Positions 34,207 to 42,962 are shown, numbered from the stretch's first letter. The stretch: DNA of 64,000 bases from Sphingomicrobium lutaoense (GCF_014195685.1 NZ_JACICF010000001.1:280992-344991); one strand, 5' to 3'. The notes: generated by a model from the letters alone, not told the origin. A program made the numbers and translations.

Positions 34207-34681
34207 GACGGTCGATCAGCGCGGATTGGCGGGCATCGATCTCGGCAACGCGCGCAGCGGCTTCGGCGATGGCGGCGCGGTTGGCGGGTGCCACCCATGC
34301 TTCGCGCGCCACCCGCCCGGTCGCCAGCTGGTCGAGGTCGGCGAGCGCCCGGATCGTCGGTGCACGGGCGGCATCGAGACGCGAGAGCATTTTTTGTGCT
34401 GCGGTCCAGCTTTCGCTGCCCGGCGCGCCTGCCGAGGCGACAAGGGACCGGGCCTGGGGCGCAAAGGCATCGAACGCGGCTTCGCCTTCGCGGGCGCGGG
34501 CAATGAGCTGTTCGATTTCGCGGGCGAGGGTGACTTCGCCGGGGCCCGCGGGTTCGGATTCGACCGGAAGCCGTGGATCGATCGCTTCGGCCGGACGATA
34601 GTCGAGCGAAGGCGCGTCGATCGCGGGGCCACAGGCCGCAAGACCGGCAGCCAGAAAGAGGGGAAGGGCAGGGCGTTTCAC
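34184..34681 (-). CDS. predicted lipoprotein with helical domain
   Basis: No family is recognised. Starting from GTG 34681 (with AGAAGAG just upstream), the 165-residue product has a lipoprotein signal (KRPALPLFLAAGLAAC). The mature domain, after a proline-rich linker, is rich in alanine and charged residues and forms several amphipathic helices (REIEQLIARAREGEAAF, AAIAEAAARVAEIDARQSAL), a plausible coiled coil. An alternative ATG at 34717 lacks a ribosome site. It overlaps the convergent acetyltransferase gene by 23 bp. Confidence 0.68.
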   Translation of the reverse strand: MKRPALPLFLAAGLAACGPAIDAPSLDYRPAEAIDPRLPVESEPAGPGEVTLAREIEQLIARAREGEAAFDAFAPQARSLVASAGAPGSESWTAAQKMLSRLDAARAPTIRALADLDQLATGRVAREAWVAPANRAAIAEAAARVAEIDARQSALIDRLTGQLTP

Positions 34682-34788
34682 GGCCACTCTTCTAGGTGCA
34701 GCAAGATGTTGCGGCAATCACTTTGCGGATCGCGGACATTATGGGGTTGCAAGGCGCCTAAGAGGCCACTAATGCCCCGCAAGACCAA

Positions 34789-34865
34789 GCGCCCGTAGCT
34801 CAGCTGGATAGAGTACCTGACTACGAATCAGGTGGTCGGAGGTTCGAATCCTTCCGGGCGCGCCA
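34789..34865 (+). tRNA. tRNA-Arg (ACG), CCA encoded
   Basis: Acceptor strands GCGCCCG (34789-34795) and CGGGCGC (34855-34861) pair. The D-arm contains TAGCTCAGCTGGATAGAG, the anticodon loop is CTACGAA (ACG, read as ICG after deamination), the T-loop is GGTTCGAATCC, and G-CCA ends at 34865. Length is 77 nt with CCA. A terminator follows within 7 bp. No integrated element is visible at its 3' end. Confidence 0.97.
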
Positions 34866-34871
34866 CTAATA

Positions 34872-34912
34872 GGAAAGGGCCGCGCGATCCGTTCGCTGCG
34901 GCCCTTTTTCCT
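34872..34912. terminator. rho-independent terminator after tRNA-Arg
   Basis: GGAAAGGGCCGC (34872-34883) pairs with GCGGCCCTTTTT (34898-34909) around a 14-nt loop, leaving a T-rich 3' side. It fits termination of the tRNA transcript and, from the other side, of the small minus-strand gene ending at 34920. Confidence 0.85.
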
Positions 34913-34919
34913 TGGTGGG

Positions 34920-35078
34920 TCAGATGGAGACGGCCTGGGCCTGTTCGGCCCGCCGCGCGAAGCGTGCGGCCAATGCCTCATGTCGGGAGCGCGCTTGCGG
35001 CGTAATGGCCCGGATGGCCATGAGCCGTTCCTGTGCGGCGCGGCGCAGATAGAAGCGATGATCGGATTCGGTTCGCAT
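34920..35078 (-). CDS. small conserved protein (52 aa)
   Basis: The minus strand from ATG 35078 encodes 52 residues beginning MRTESDHRFYLRRAAQERL and continuing with an alanine/arginine-rich amphipathic helix (ARSRHEALAARFARRAEQAQ). The pattern Y-L-R-R-A-x-Q-E-R followed by R-H-E-A-L-A resembles small one-helix-pair proteins common in sphingomonads, of unknown role. GTGAGTGAGGACG lies before the start. Neighbouring longer frames on this strand lack such a pattern. Confidence 0.6.
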   Translation of the reverse strand: MRTESDHRFYLRRAAQERLMAIRAITPQARSRHEALAARFARRAEQAQAVSI

Positions 35079-35199
35079 ACTCGTCCTCACTCACCTGTCG
35101 ATTCGTAAAAACAGACGGAGACTGACGACAAATGGTTGAGAGACCGTAAAGAAATCGGACCCGTCTTGTTTCGCCCCGCCCAGCCATTAGATTGGCATC

Positions 35200-35538
35200 A
35201 TGCGAACGCTTCTTGCCGCTCTTGCCCTTGCGACCCTGCCAATGCCTTCACCAGCCCTGGCACAGGCCAGCGATTTCACGCTGGTCAACGGAACGGGGCA
35301 GGCGCTGGGCAACCTCTCGATCCGCCGGACCGGAAGCGAGGAATGGCGTCCGTTGGGAGCGGCGCCGACCGTCGGGGCGAGTTCGGCCATTGCCTTTAAT
35401 GATCCCGATTGCGCTTTCGACATTCGCGCCTCGGGCGCCAATGGCAGTGCCCTCACATGGTCGGGGGTCAATCTCTGCGAAGTCAGCGCCGTGACGTTGC
35501 GCTTGGCAGCTGGGACGCCTTACGTCGAATATCGCTGA
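35200..35538 (+). CDS. secreted small protein of unknown function
   Basis: This 112-residue protein has a signal peptide ending at SPALAQ (about residue 22), then ASDFTLVNGTGQALGNLSIRR and a beta-rich domain with two cysteines (PDCAFDIRA and NLCEVSAV) suited to a periplasmic disulfide. The pattern F-x-L-V-N-x-T-G near the N-terminus of the mature part recurs in small exported alphaproteobacterial proteins without known function. Its 3' end overlaps the convergent membrane-protein gene by 56 bp. Confidence 0.72.
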   Translation: MRTLLAALALATLPMPSPALAQASDFTLVNGTGQALGNLSIRRTGSEEWRPLGAAPTVGASSAIAFNDPDCAFDIRASGANGSALTWSGVNLCEVSAVTLRLAAGTPYVEYR

Positions 35539-35839
35539 TGCGCCGATGGCGGCGCGGACGATGCGCCCGCTTGCGCAGTCTCGTCTGCGGCAAATAGGGG
35601 CCGGCAGCCACGGCAGGCTTTTCAGGCCGGGCACGCACCGCGTCGAGCAGCTTCGCGCCCGCAATGAAGGGCAGGGCCAGACAGCAGGCAAAGAGCAGAA
35701 GCCCGCCCGATCCGGGATATTGCTGGAGATAGACTTGCCCGCGCGAAATGGCCCCCAGCGCGATCGCATAGGTCACGGCATAGGCCTCGAAGCGCGTCTT
35801 GATGACGAACAGGCGGGCAAGCTTCTTTACCATCGACAT
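35483..35839 (-). CDS. small membrane protein of unknown function
   Basis: This 118-residue protein has the start KKLARLFVIKTRFEAYAVTY and two hydrophobic segments (about 18-32 and 45-65), followed by a basic, arginine-rich tail. The R-L-F-x-I-K-T-R-F-E-A start and YLQQYPGSGG stretch resemble a small family in sphingomonads without assigned role. The basic tail is encoded where the gene overlaps the convergent secreted-protein gene, so the exact C-terminus may vary among relatives. Start at 35839 or 35833. Confidence 0.7.
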   Translation of the reverse strand: MSMVKKLARLFVIKTRFEAYAVTYAIALGAISRGQVYLQQYPGSGGLLLFACCLALPFIAGAKLLDAVRARPEKPAVAAGPYLPQTRLRKRAHRPRRHRRISDIRRKASQLPSATSRR

Positions 35840-35910
35840 TGGTTAAGCAAACGCCGTGCCAAGCACGGTGTTCCGCCAAAAATGTCTTTATGCGAATGGT
35901 AAACTGTTAA

Positions 35911-37170
35911 TTAATTCGACGAAAGTTCGCCCAATTCCATCAATTCGAGAATCGCGTTGCGCGCATCCCTGACGGCGCGGACGAGCGTCTCGCTCTGCAA
36001 TTCGCGACCGTCGATTTCCTCGGGCCAATAGGCTTTGACGACTTCCGCCATGCGATCGAGCTTGTCGGGGTCCACCAGAAAGCGCGGATCGACCCGGGCG
36101 GGGTCGCAGGCCACGCGCAAGCGCAGGCAGGCGGGACCGCCGCCATTGGCCATCGACTGGCGCACGTCCACCACCTCGACGCGGCGGATCGGCCCGTTGC
36201 TGGCGAGATGCGCCTGGAGCCAGGTCCAGACGCTTTCGGTCTCGCGGCATTCCTCGGGCACGACGAGAGTCATTTCGCCGTCGGGCGGCGTGACCAATTG
36301 CGCGTTGAACAGATAGGAACGGATCGCGTCGTCGAGCGGAACGTCGGCACCCGACACCTCGACATATTCGAGCGAGGGGAAGCGTTCGCGGATCGCCTCG
36401 ACCGAGCCGTCGCGGTCGGCGAAGGCCTTTTCATGGGCAAACAGCACGCGTTCGTTTGCAACGGCGACCACGTCATTGTGGAAGGCGCCGGCGGCGATCG
36501 CTTCCTCGGACTGCTGGATATAGAGCGTCCGGTCCGGCGACAGGCCGTGGAGGCGGGCAATCGCCCGGCTCGCCTCGATATGCTGGCGAGCGGGATAGGG
36601 TCCGCCCGAGACGCCATAGACGAAAATCTCAAGTCCCGATTGCCCATGCTCTTCAGTGAGGCGCATGAAGTTGGCGGCGCCTTCATCGCCGAAAGCGGGC
36701 GGCACCGGGTCATGCACAGCAAAAGCCGACCCGTCGGCGAAAGCGAGCCTGAGCTGACGAAGCGTATCGGGCCATTCATGGCTGCGGTGCGCCATGGTCT
36801 TGAGATTGGCAACGGTGAGATGGCAGCGGCCATCGCCGGTATCGGGCGCGGGCGACACGGTCGCCGCATTGGCCGCCCACATCGAGGAAGCCGACATGGC
36901 ATTGGCGGCGAGCGCATGGTTGCACAGGTGGAAATCGGCGCCGAGCGCTGCGAGCCAGTCATTATTTGGACGGGGCAGCGGCATGAAAACGCCCTGGACG
37001 AGGCCGAGCCCGATGTTGGCGCGCATCTTCTCGATGCCCTGCAGCGCGGCAGCGCGGGGGCGCGAGATGTTGCCGGCGTGCCGGGTGGAAGCCAGATTGC
37101 CGAGGCTGAGGCCCGCATAATTGTGGCTGGGGCCGATCAGCCCGTCGAAATTGATTTCACGGATGGTCAT
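35911..37170 (-). CDS. astB: N-succinylarginine dihydrolase
   Basis: This 419-residue enzyme hydrolyses N2-succinylarginine to N2-succinylornithine, ammonia and CO2 (second AST step). It begins EINFDGLIGPSHNYAGLSLGN, the family start. It has FHNDVVAVANERVLF (catalytic histidine region) and the nucleophile C348 in NGGGPACLRLRV. Length is near the usual 440. The start overlaps the end of astA by 4 nt. It is the last gene of an M20-astA-astB operon. Confidence 0.95.
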   Translation of the reverse strand: MTIREINFDGLIGPSHNYAGLSLGNLASTRHAGNISRPRAAALQGIEKMRANIGLGLVQGVFMPLPRPNNDWLAALGADFHLCNHALAANAMSASSMWAANAATVSPAPDTGDGRCHLTVANLKTMAHRSHEWPDTLRQLRLAFADGSAFAVHDPVPPAFGDEGAANFMRLTEEHGQSGLEIFVYGVSGGPYPARQHIEASRAIARLHGLSPDRTLYIQQSEEAIAAGAFHNDVVAVANERVLFAHEKAFADRDGSVEAIRERFPSLEYVEVSGADVPLDDAIRSYLFNAQLVTPPDGEMTLVVPEECRETESVWTWLQAHLASNGPIRRVEVVDVRQSMANGGGPACLRLRVACDPARVDPRFLVDPDKLDRMAEVVKAYWPEEIDGRELQSETLVRAVRDARNAILELMELGELSSN

Positions 37171-38189
37171 CGGCGGTTCACCGCGAGAAGCATGTCGCCT
37201 TCCTTCACCTCGAGCATCTTTGCCGCCTGCGGATCGAGGCGGAGGCCGCCGTCGGCATCCTTGTGCGCATGGGCATAGCAGCAGCGGAAATCCTCGAGTT
37301 TGCCGGTGGCGACGAGCATTTCCACGTCGCCCTCTTCTTCGCCCGTGCCGGCGAAGGCGATTTCATTCGCATCGCGCACCGACTTGATGCGGTCGGTCTT
37401 GGCGATAACGGTGGGGCCGCCATCGAAAATGTCGACATAGCCGTCCCAGGCAAAGCCTTCCTTTTCGAGCATGCGCAGCGCGGCGCGGCCCGAGGGATGG
37501 GGCTGTCCGATCACCGCGCGGGCGCTTTCGGGCAGCATGTTGATGTAGATCGGCGTCGAGGGCATCAGGTCGGCGATGAACTGGGTGCCATGAACGGCAT
37601 TGAATTCATCGGCTTCGGGGAAGGACATGCCGAAGAAGCGGCCCGCCAGCGCATCCCAGAAAGGCGAATGCCCCGCTTCGTCCATCACGCCGCGCAATTC
37701 GGCCAGCGTGCGATCGCCGAACCGTGCGCGATGCTGCTTGATGAACAGATAGCGCGAGCGCGCGAGGAGAAGGCCGAGCCCGCCCGCCCGTTCGTGGGGA
37801 TGGAGGAAAAGCCCGCCCACTTCGCTCGACCCTTCGAGATCGGTGACCAGGTTGAGGAGCTGGTTGCGGAAGGTGCGCTCCAGCTCCTTGCTGTGCTGGG
37901 TGAGCGTGGTGATGCGATAACTGTAGAAGGGCTGGGTGGTGCCGACCTCGCCGAAGACCTGGCAGGTGCCGCGGATTCGGCCCGTCGCGTATTCCTCGAG
38001 CATGAAGATGTAGAGATCGCCCGACTGCTCGTCGCCGTCGCGCGCGAAGCCCGCCGAGGAGGATTCGAGCTTTTTCGCCAGCGTTTCGCGCTCGGCAGGC
38101 AGGTTGGTGAAACCGCCGCCCGTCAGCTTGGCAAGGTCGTAGAGCGCATCGAGATCGTCGGGCCTCGCGGCGCGGATCCGGTGGGTCAT
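37167..38189 (-). CDS. astA: arginine N-succinyltransferase
   Basis: This 340-residue GNAT-like enzyme transfers succinate from succinyl-CoA to arginine, the first AST step. It starts IRAARPDDLDALYDLAKLTG and has LFLHPHERAGGLGLLLARSR as the acyl-CoA loop. FWDALAGRFFGMSFPEAD and DLMPSTPIYINMLPESA are segments shared by AstA proteins. It overlaps the M20 hydrolase upstream by 4 nt and astB downstream by 4 nt, so the three are translationally coupled. Presence of astA and astB here and astD at 14 kb gives most of the pathway. Confidence 0.95.
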   Translation of the reverse strand: MTHRIRAARPDDLDALYDLAKLTGGGFTNLPAERETLAKKLESSSAGFARDGDEQSGDLYIFMLEEYATGRIRGTCQVFGEVGTTQPFYSYRITTLTQHSKELERTFRNQLLNLVTDLEGSSEVGGLFLHPHERAGGLGLLLARSRYLFIKQHRARFGDRTLAELRGVMDEAGHSPFWDALAGRFFGMSFPEADEFNAVHGTQFIADLMPSTPIYINMLPESARAVIGQPHPSGRAALRMLEKEGFAWDGYVDIFDGGPTVIAKTDRIKSVRDANEIAFAGTGEEEGDVEMLVATGKLEDFRCCYAHAHKDADGGLRLDPQAAKMLEVKEGDMLLAVNRR

Positions 38190-39400
38190 GAATGGACAAT
38201 CCTCAAAATGGTCAGCGCCGACAGCGCCGCCCGTTCGGCGAGGCTGTCGACGATCATGAATTCGTCGGGGGAGTGGATCGAGCCGCCGCGCACGCCCATC
38301 GTGTCGACGACCGGCACATTCTTCGCGGCAATGTTGTTGCCGTCGCAGACGCCGCCCGTGGCGCGCCAGCCGATTTCCTGCCCGAGGTCGCGGCCTGCCT
38401 CCTGCACCAGATGGAACAGCTTCTCCATCGGAGGCGTCATCGGCTTGGGCGGCCGGGCAAAGCCGCCATGCCGCTCGATCCGCACCTCATGTTCGCGGGC
38501 GACCGCGGCGGCGCTTTCCTCGAGGAGCCGTTCGGCCCGTGCCTGGTCTTCGGTCGATACGGGGCGCAGGTTGACGCGCAGGATCGCGAGGTCAGGGACG
38601 ACATTGTTAGGACTGCCGCCGTCGATCTTCGCGGGATTGACCGACAGCGTGTCGTCCATCCCGGCCTTGAGGCGCAGCGCAAGATCGGCCGCGGCGACCA
38701 GCGCATTGCGGCCGTCGCGCGGATTGCGCCCCGCATGAGCCGACTTGCCATGGATGGTGAAGCTGAAATTGCCGCTTCCGCCGCGCGCTCCCGCCAGCGT
38801 GCCGTCGGGCAGGGCCGAAGGTTCGTAGGTGAGGCCCGCTTTCTTGCCGCTGGCGAGCGAAGCGATGAGAGCGGCGCTCGACAGGCTGCCGACCTCCTCG
38901 TCGCTATTGATGAGAACGTCATATCCGAAGTTGGCGGCGCAGTCGGGATCGGCCTCGATCGCCCGGAGAGCGGCGAGCATCACCGCGATGCCGCCTTTCA
39001 TGTCGGCGACGCCGGGACCTCCGAGGACCTTGTCCTGATCGATCCAGTGCAGTTGCTGGAAGGGGTGATCGACGGGAAAGACCGTGTCCATATGGCCGGT
39101 GAAGATGAGCTGCACCGGCGCGTCGGGGCGGACCGAGAGATGGAGATGCCTTCCATGGGGCAGTTCATATTCGCGGCCCTGCTCGTCGACCGCGGTGACG
39201 GGCGCGGGATCGACCATGCGCACATCGCCCGGCAGCGCCGAGAAGGCGTCGGCAAGTTCGCTGCCCATCGCGGCGAGCCCGTCGAGATTGCGCGAACCCG
39301 AATTGATCGCCGCCCAACGTTCGACGCTGGCCAGCATCTCGGCCTGGCCGGACTGTGCCCGTTCGACCGCGGCGCGTTCCCTCTTGTTCATCTCGCCCAT
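38186..39400 (-). CDS. M20-family metallohydrolase (carboxypeptidase G2-like) in the ast operon
   Basis: This 404-residue dizinc hydrolase of the M20/ArgE/CPG2 type has zinc ligands in TGHMDTVFP and GPGVADMKGGIAV, and the catalytic glutamate pair in NSDEEVGS. The dimerisation (lid) domain covers GGSGNFSFTIHGKSAHAG, and the last ligand is near SIHSPDEF. It is first in the operon with astA and astB. The canonical last AST enzyme, AstE, is an M14 protein and none is seen, so this enzyme is a good candidate for removing succinate from succinylglutamate. That substrate is inference. Start 39400, or 39391. Confidence 0.9.
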   Translation of the reverse strand: MGEMNKRERAAVERAQSGQAEMLASVERWAAINSGSRNLDGLAAMGSELADAFSALPGDVRMVDPAPVTAVDEQGREYELPHGRHLHLSVRPDAPVQLIFTGHMDTVFPVDHPFQQLHWIDQDKVLGGPGVADMKGGIAVMLAALRAIEADPDCAANFGYDVLINSDEEVGSLSSAALIASLASGKKAGLTYEPSALPDGTLAGARGGSGNFSFTIHGKSAHAGRNPRDGRNALVAAADLALRLKAGMDDTLSVNPAKIDGGSPNNVVPDLAILRVNLRPVSTEDQARAERLLEESAAAVAREHEVRIERHGGFARPPKPMTPPMEKLFHLVQEAGRDLGQEIGWRATGGVCDGNNIAAKNVPVVDTMGVRGGSIHSPDEFMIVDSLAERAALSALTILRIVHS

Positions 39401-39428
39401 GGCCCGGCCTCCTAGCGCGGCAATGCGG

Positions 39429-39902
39429 CTAAAGCCAGCGCGCGAATCCCTCGATGATCGCGCGGTACATGTCGCGCTTGAAGGGGACGATGAGGTCGGG
39501 AAGCTGGCGCGGCGAAACCCATTGCCAGGCCGAAAATTCCGGATGGTCGGTGGCGATGTTCACATCGCTGTCGCGGCCTTCGAATCCGGCGAGGAACCAG
39601 TGCTGCCTCTGTCCGGCATAACGGCCGCCCCAGAGGTTTTCGCGCAGCCCTTCGGGGATGTCGTAGACGAGGTCGAGCATGGGGGCTTTCTCGACGCGCT
39701 GGACGAGCGAGGGAGCGATGCCGGTTTCCTCTTCCAGTTCGCGCAGAGCGCCCTGCCAGCTGTCTTCGCCGGGGTCGATTCCGCCCTGCGGCATCTGCCA
39801 TGCGGGGCCCGGATTATCGATGCGCTGGCCCACCCAGGCGAGGCGGTCGCGGTTGAGGAGCATGATGCCCGCACCGAAACGATATGGCTTGTCGCTGTTC
39901 AT
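39429..39902 (-). CDS. rppH: RNA pyrophosphohydrolase
   Basis: This 157-residue Nudix hydrolase removes pyrophosphate from mRNA 5' ends to start decay and can act on dinucleoside polyphosphates. The opening YRFGAGIMLLNRDRLAWVGQR and WQMPQGGIDPGED match RppH of alphaproteobacteria. The Nudix box runs from G40 to I62 with REL-EEE-TG at its core, and the glutamates are intact. It stands alone, divergent from korA with 98 bp to its start. Confidence 0.94.
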   Translation of the reverse strand: MNSDKPYRFGAGIMLLNRDRLAWVGQRIDNPGPAWQMPQGGIDPGEDSWQGALRELEEETGIAPSLVQRVEKAPMLDLVYDIPEGLRENLWGGRYAGQRQHWFLAGFEGRDSDVNIATDHPEFSAWQWVSPRQLPDLIVPFKRDMYRAIIEGFARWL

Positions 39903-40000
39903 GGCTGCGCCCTAGCGTAATTTTCGGGGGTAGCGAAGCGCCCTTCACGGCTCTAAGGGCAGCCACTAGATAAGATTGAGCAGTTAAGGAAATGGTCGCG

Positions 40001-41872
40001 ATGGTTGCAGCCACCCACACATTGCATGGAGACGAGGATCTCGCCCAGAGCGAAGCGGTGGTCGTGCGCTTTGCCGGCGACTCCGGTGACGGGATGCAGC
40101 TGACGGGCGGGCAGTTCACTTTGTCGACCGCGCTGGCCGGGAACGACCTGGCGACTTTCCCCGACTTTCCGGCCGAAATCCGTGCGCCGCAGGGGACGAC
40201 CTTCGGCGTGTCGGCTTTCCAGATCAATTTCGGGTCGGCGGCGATCGAGACCGCAGGCGACCAGCCCGACGTGCTCGTCGCGATGAACCCGGCGGCGCTC
40301 AAGGTGAATGTCGAGGCGCTGCGCGAAGGCGGCCTCATCATTGCCGACAGCGGCGAGTTTTCGAAGCGCAACCTCGCCAAGGCGGGGTATGAGGTCAATC
40401 CGCTCGAGGACGGGAGCCTGGCGCGCTGGCAATTGCTGGCGTTCGACATCTCGGCGCGCACGCTCGAGGCGGTCAAGGATTTCGGGCTTTCCAACAAGGA
40501 AGCGCTCCGGTCGAAGAATATGTGGACGCTGGGCCTTGCCCTGTGGATGTTCGACCGCGACCGCCAGCCGATCATCGACTGGCTCAAGACCAAGTTCGCC
40601 AAGAAGCCCGAGATCGCCGAAGCGAATATCGCGGCCCTCAACGCAGGCCATGCCTATGGCGAGACCGCCGAAATCGGTGGGCATGTGAAGCAGCAGCATA
40701 TCGCGCCCGCTCCGGCGGAGCCCGGGCTTTACCGCACCGTCACCGGCGCGGAATCGCTGGCGGTCGGCTTGGTCGCGGGGGCGCGGCTGGCGGGGCTTCC
40801 GATGTTCTTCGGCAGCTATCCGATCACGCCCGCGAGCCCGCTTCTCCATCACCTGTCGCGGCTCAAGGAATTCGGGATCACCACCTTCCAGGCCGAGGAC
40901 GAGATCGCGGCGATCTGCGCGGCGCTGGGTGCCAGCTATGCGGGTAGCCTTGGCGTGACCTCTTCGTCGGGGCCGGGGATCGCGCTCAAGACCGAAGCAA
41001 TCGGGTTGGCGGTGATGACCGAACTGCCGCTGGTGATCGTCAATTCGCAGCGCGGCGGGCCGTCGACCGGCCTTCCGACCAAGACCGAGCAGTCCGATCT
41101 TTACCAGGCGGTGTATGGCCGCAATGGCGATGCCCCCTTGCCGGTGATCGCCGCGGCTTCGCCCGCCGACGCCTTCGACTGCGCGATCGAGGCGTGCCGG
41201 ATCGCGACCCGCTACATGACGCCGGTGATGCTGCTGACCGATGGCTATATCGCCAATGCCGCCGAGCCCTGGAAGGTGCCGGACATGGGTGAATATGCCG
41301 AATTCCCCGTCGAGTTCGCGACTGCGCCCGAAGGCGATTTCACGGTGAAGCCCTATGCGCGCAACGAAGATGGCGCGCGCCCCTGGATCAAGCCCGGGAC
41401 GCCCGGCCTCGAGCATCGCATCGGGGGCATCGAGAAGGCGCCCGAAACGGGCGACATCGACTATTCGCCCAAGGCCCATTCGCTGATGACCGCGCAGCGC
41501 GCCGAGAAGATCGCCAATGTCGCCGACAGCATCCCCGACCAGGACGTGTGTCTCGGTGAAAATGGCGGGAAACTGGCGATCGTCGGCTGGGGTTCGACCT
41601 TCGGGCCCATTCACCAGGCCGTTCGCCGCGCGCGCAAGCAGGGCATGGACGTGGCGCATATCCATATCCGCCACATCTGGCCTTTCCCGAAGAATCTCGG
41701 CGATCTCCTGCGGTCCTACGATCGCATCATCGTGCCCGAGATGAACATGGGCCAACTCAAGACCATGCTGCGCGACCAGTTCCTCGTCGATGCCCAGCCG
41801 CTCAACAAGGTGTCGGGCCAGCCGTTCCGCATCGCCGAGCTTGAAAAGGCGATCGTGGAGGCGCTGTCATGA
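40001..41872 (+). CDS. korA: 2-oxoacid:acceptor oxidoreductase, fused gamma-alpha subunit (2-oxoglutarate:ferredoxin oxidoreductase type)
   Basis: This protein of about 623 residues joins the gamma domain (about 20-200, VRFAGDSGDGMQLTGGQF) to the alpha domain (about 225-620, FFGSYPITPASPLLHHLSRL, with TTFQAEDEIAAICAALGASY). With KorB it makes succinyl-CoA and reduced ferredoxin from 2-oxoglutarate. The GDSGDG start is typical of the aerobic, oxygen-tolerant two-subunit KOR. ATG 40001 is preferred because AAGGA is too close to the in-frame ATG at 39992. The stop overlaps the start of a tiny membrane ORF. Confidence 0.92.
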   Translation: MVAATHTLHGDEDLAQSEAVVVRFAGDSGDGMQLTGGQFTLSTALAGNDLATFPDFPAEIRAPQGTTFGVSAFQINFGSAAIETAGDQPDVLVAMNPAALKVNVEALREGGLIIADSGEFSKRNLAKAGYEVNPLEDGSLARWQLLAFDISARTLEAVKDFGLSNKEALRSKNMWTLGLALWMFDRDRQPIIDWLKTKFAKKPEIAEANIAALNAGHAYGETAEIGGHVKQQHIAPAPAEPGLYRTVTGAESLAVGLVAGARLAGLPMFFGSYPITPASPLLHHLSRLKEFGITTFQAEDEIAAICAALGASYAGSLGVTSSSGPGIALKTEAIGLAVMTELPLVIVNSQRGGPSTGLPTKTEQSDLYQAVYGRNGDAPLPVIAAASPADAFDCAIEACRIATRYMTPVMLLTDGYIANAAEPWKVPDMGEYAEFPVEFATAPEGDFTVKPYARNEDGARPWIKPGTPGLEHRIGGIEKAPETGDIDYSPKAHSLMTAQRAEKIANVADSIPDQDVCLGENGGKLAIVGWGSTFGPIHQAVRRARKQGMDVAHIHIRHIWPFPKNLGDLLRSYDRIIVPEMNMGQLKTMLRDQFLVDAQPLNKVSGQPFRIAELEKAIVEALS

Positions 41873-41955
41873 AACAGTTGAACATCTGGCCGCTCTTGGC
41901 CTTGTTGGCGATCGTCCTCTTCCTCATATGGTGGCTGGCTGGAGGCATGGCATGA
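41869..41955 (+). CDS. 28-residue single-helix membrane microprotein between korA and korB
   Basis: The ATG at 41869 overlaps the korA stop and the TGA at 41953-41955 overlaps the korB start at 41952, so the small frame bridges the two subunits exactly. The predicted product, MKQLNIWPLLALLAIVLFLI followed by WWLAGGMA, is one hydrophobic helix. No family is recognised, and it is too short for ordinary gene calling. The seamless ATGA junction on both sides favours real translation, perhaps coupling KorA and KorB synthesis or tethering the complex to the membrane. Confidence 0.6.
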   Translation: MKQLNIWPLLALLAIVLFLIWWLAGGMA

Positions 41956-42962
41956 ACGAAGTGACCAAATTGACCGCGAAGGACTGGGCCAGCGACCAGG
42001 AAGTGCGCTGGTGTCCGGGCTGCGGCGACTATGCCGTGCTCAAGGCCGTTCAGCGGACCATGCCCGAGCTTGCCGAAAGCCTCGAGAAGACGGTGTTCAT
42101 TTCGGGCATCGGCTGTTCGAGCCGCTTTCCCTATTACATGGCTTCCTACGGCTTCCACACCATCCATGGCCGCGCGGCGGCGATCGCGACGGGCGTAAAG
42201 CTGGCCAATCCCGAACTCGATGTCTGGATCATCACGGGCGACGGCGATGCCTTGAGCATCGGCGGCAATCACACGATGCATCTCTTGCGCCGTAACCTCG
42301 ATTGCCAACTGCTCTTGTTCAACAACGAGATCTACGGCCTCACCAAGGGGCAATATTCGCCCACCAGCCGGATCGGCACCCGCAGCCCGTCGACGCCTTT
42401 CGGTTCGGTCGACCGGCCTGCGTTGCCCGCGGCCTTCGCGCTGGGTGCCGGAGCGCGGTTCATCGCGCGCGGTATCGACGTGAACAAGAAGCTCACCGAT
42501 GTCCTGAAGGCGGGCCATGCCCATCGCGGCGCGGCCTTCATCGAGATCTACCAGAACTGCATCGTCTATAATGACGAGGTTTTCGCTCCCTTCACCGATC
42601 GCAAGGTGGCATCGGAAAAGCAGCTCTGGCTCGAGGCCGGGGAAAAGATGCTCTTTGCCGACGGGGAGAAGGGCATTGCCTATGACGCGTCGACCAACGC
42701 GCTCAAGGTGGTGAGCGGGGACAGCGAGGAAGTGCTGGTCCACGATCCGAAGAACCGGTCGATGGCGCTGATGCTGGCCGAAATGCCTGCGGACATCTTC
42801 CCGGTGGCGCTGGGGATTCTCTACGAAGATCCCGCGCCGACCTTCGATTCCGCAGTTGTCGAGCAGAACCGCAGCGTGGCCGAAGGCAAAAATGCCGACC
42901 TCCAGGCGCTGGTCGCCAAGGGGCAGAGCTGGCAGGTCACCAAGGAACCGCGCGAAGTCTGA
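41952..42962 (+). CDS. korB: 2-oxoacid:ferredoxin oxidoreductase beta subunit
   Basis: This 336-residue subunit carries thiamine diphosphate and the Fe-S cluster. The cluster cysteines begin with C21 and C24 in RWCPGCGDY, another is in FISGIGCSSRFPYYM. The thiamine/Mg site is GDGDALSIGGNH followed by NNEIYGLTKGQYSPTS. Start is set at 41952 because the sequence MNEVTKLTAKDW is the family start and the ATG overlaps the microprotein stop. It completes the KorAB enzyme, which can replace or complement the 2-oxoglutarate dehydrogenase complex. Confidence 0.94.
   Translation: MNEVTKLTAKDWASDQEVRWCPGCGDYAVLKAVQRTMPELAESLEKTVFISGIGCSSRFPYYMASYGFHTIHGRAAAIATGVKLANPELDVWIITGDGDALSIGGNHTMHLLRRNLDCQLLLFNNEIYGLTKGQYSPTSRIGTRSPSTPFGSVDRPALPAAFALGAGARFIARGIDVNKKLTDVLKAGHAHRGAAFIEIYQNCIVYNDEVFAPFTDRKVASEKQLWLEAGEKMLFADGEKGIAYDASTNALKVVSGDSEEVLVHDPKNRSMALMLAEMPADIFPVALGILYEDPAPTFDSAVVEQNRSVAEGKNADLQALVAKGQSWQVTKEPREV

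Noticed and set aside
34789-34865. Integration at tRNA-Arg
   Set aside because: No duplicated tRNA fragment, and the downstream 52-codon gene and terminator look like ordinary chromosome.
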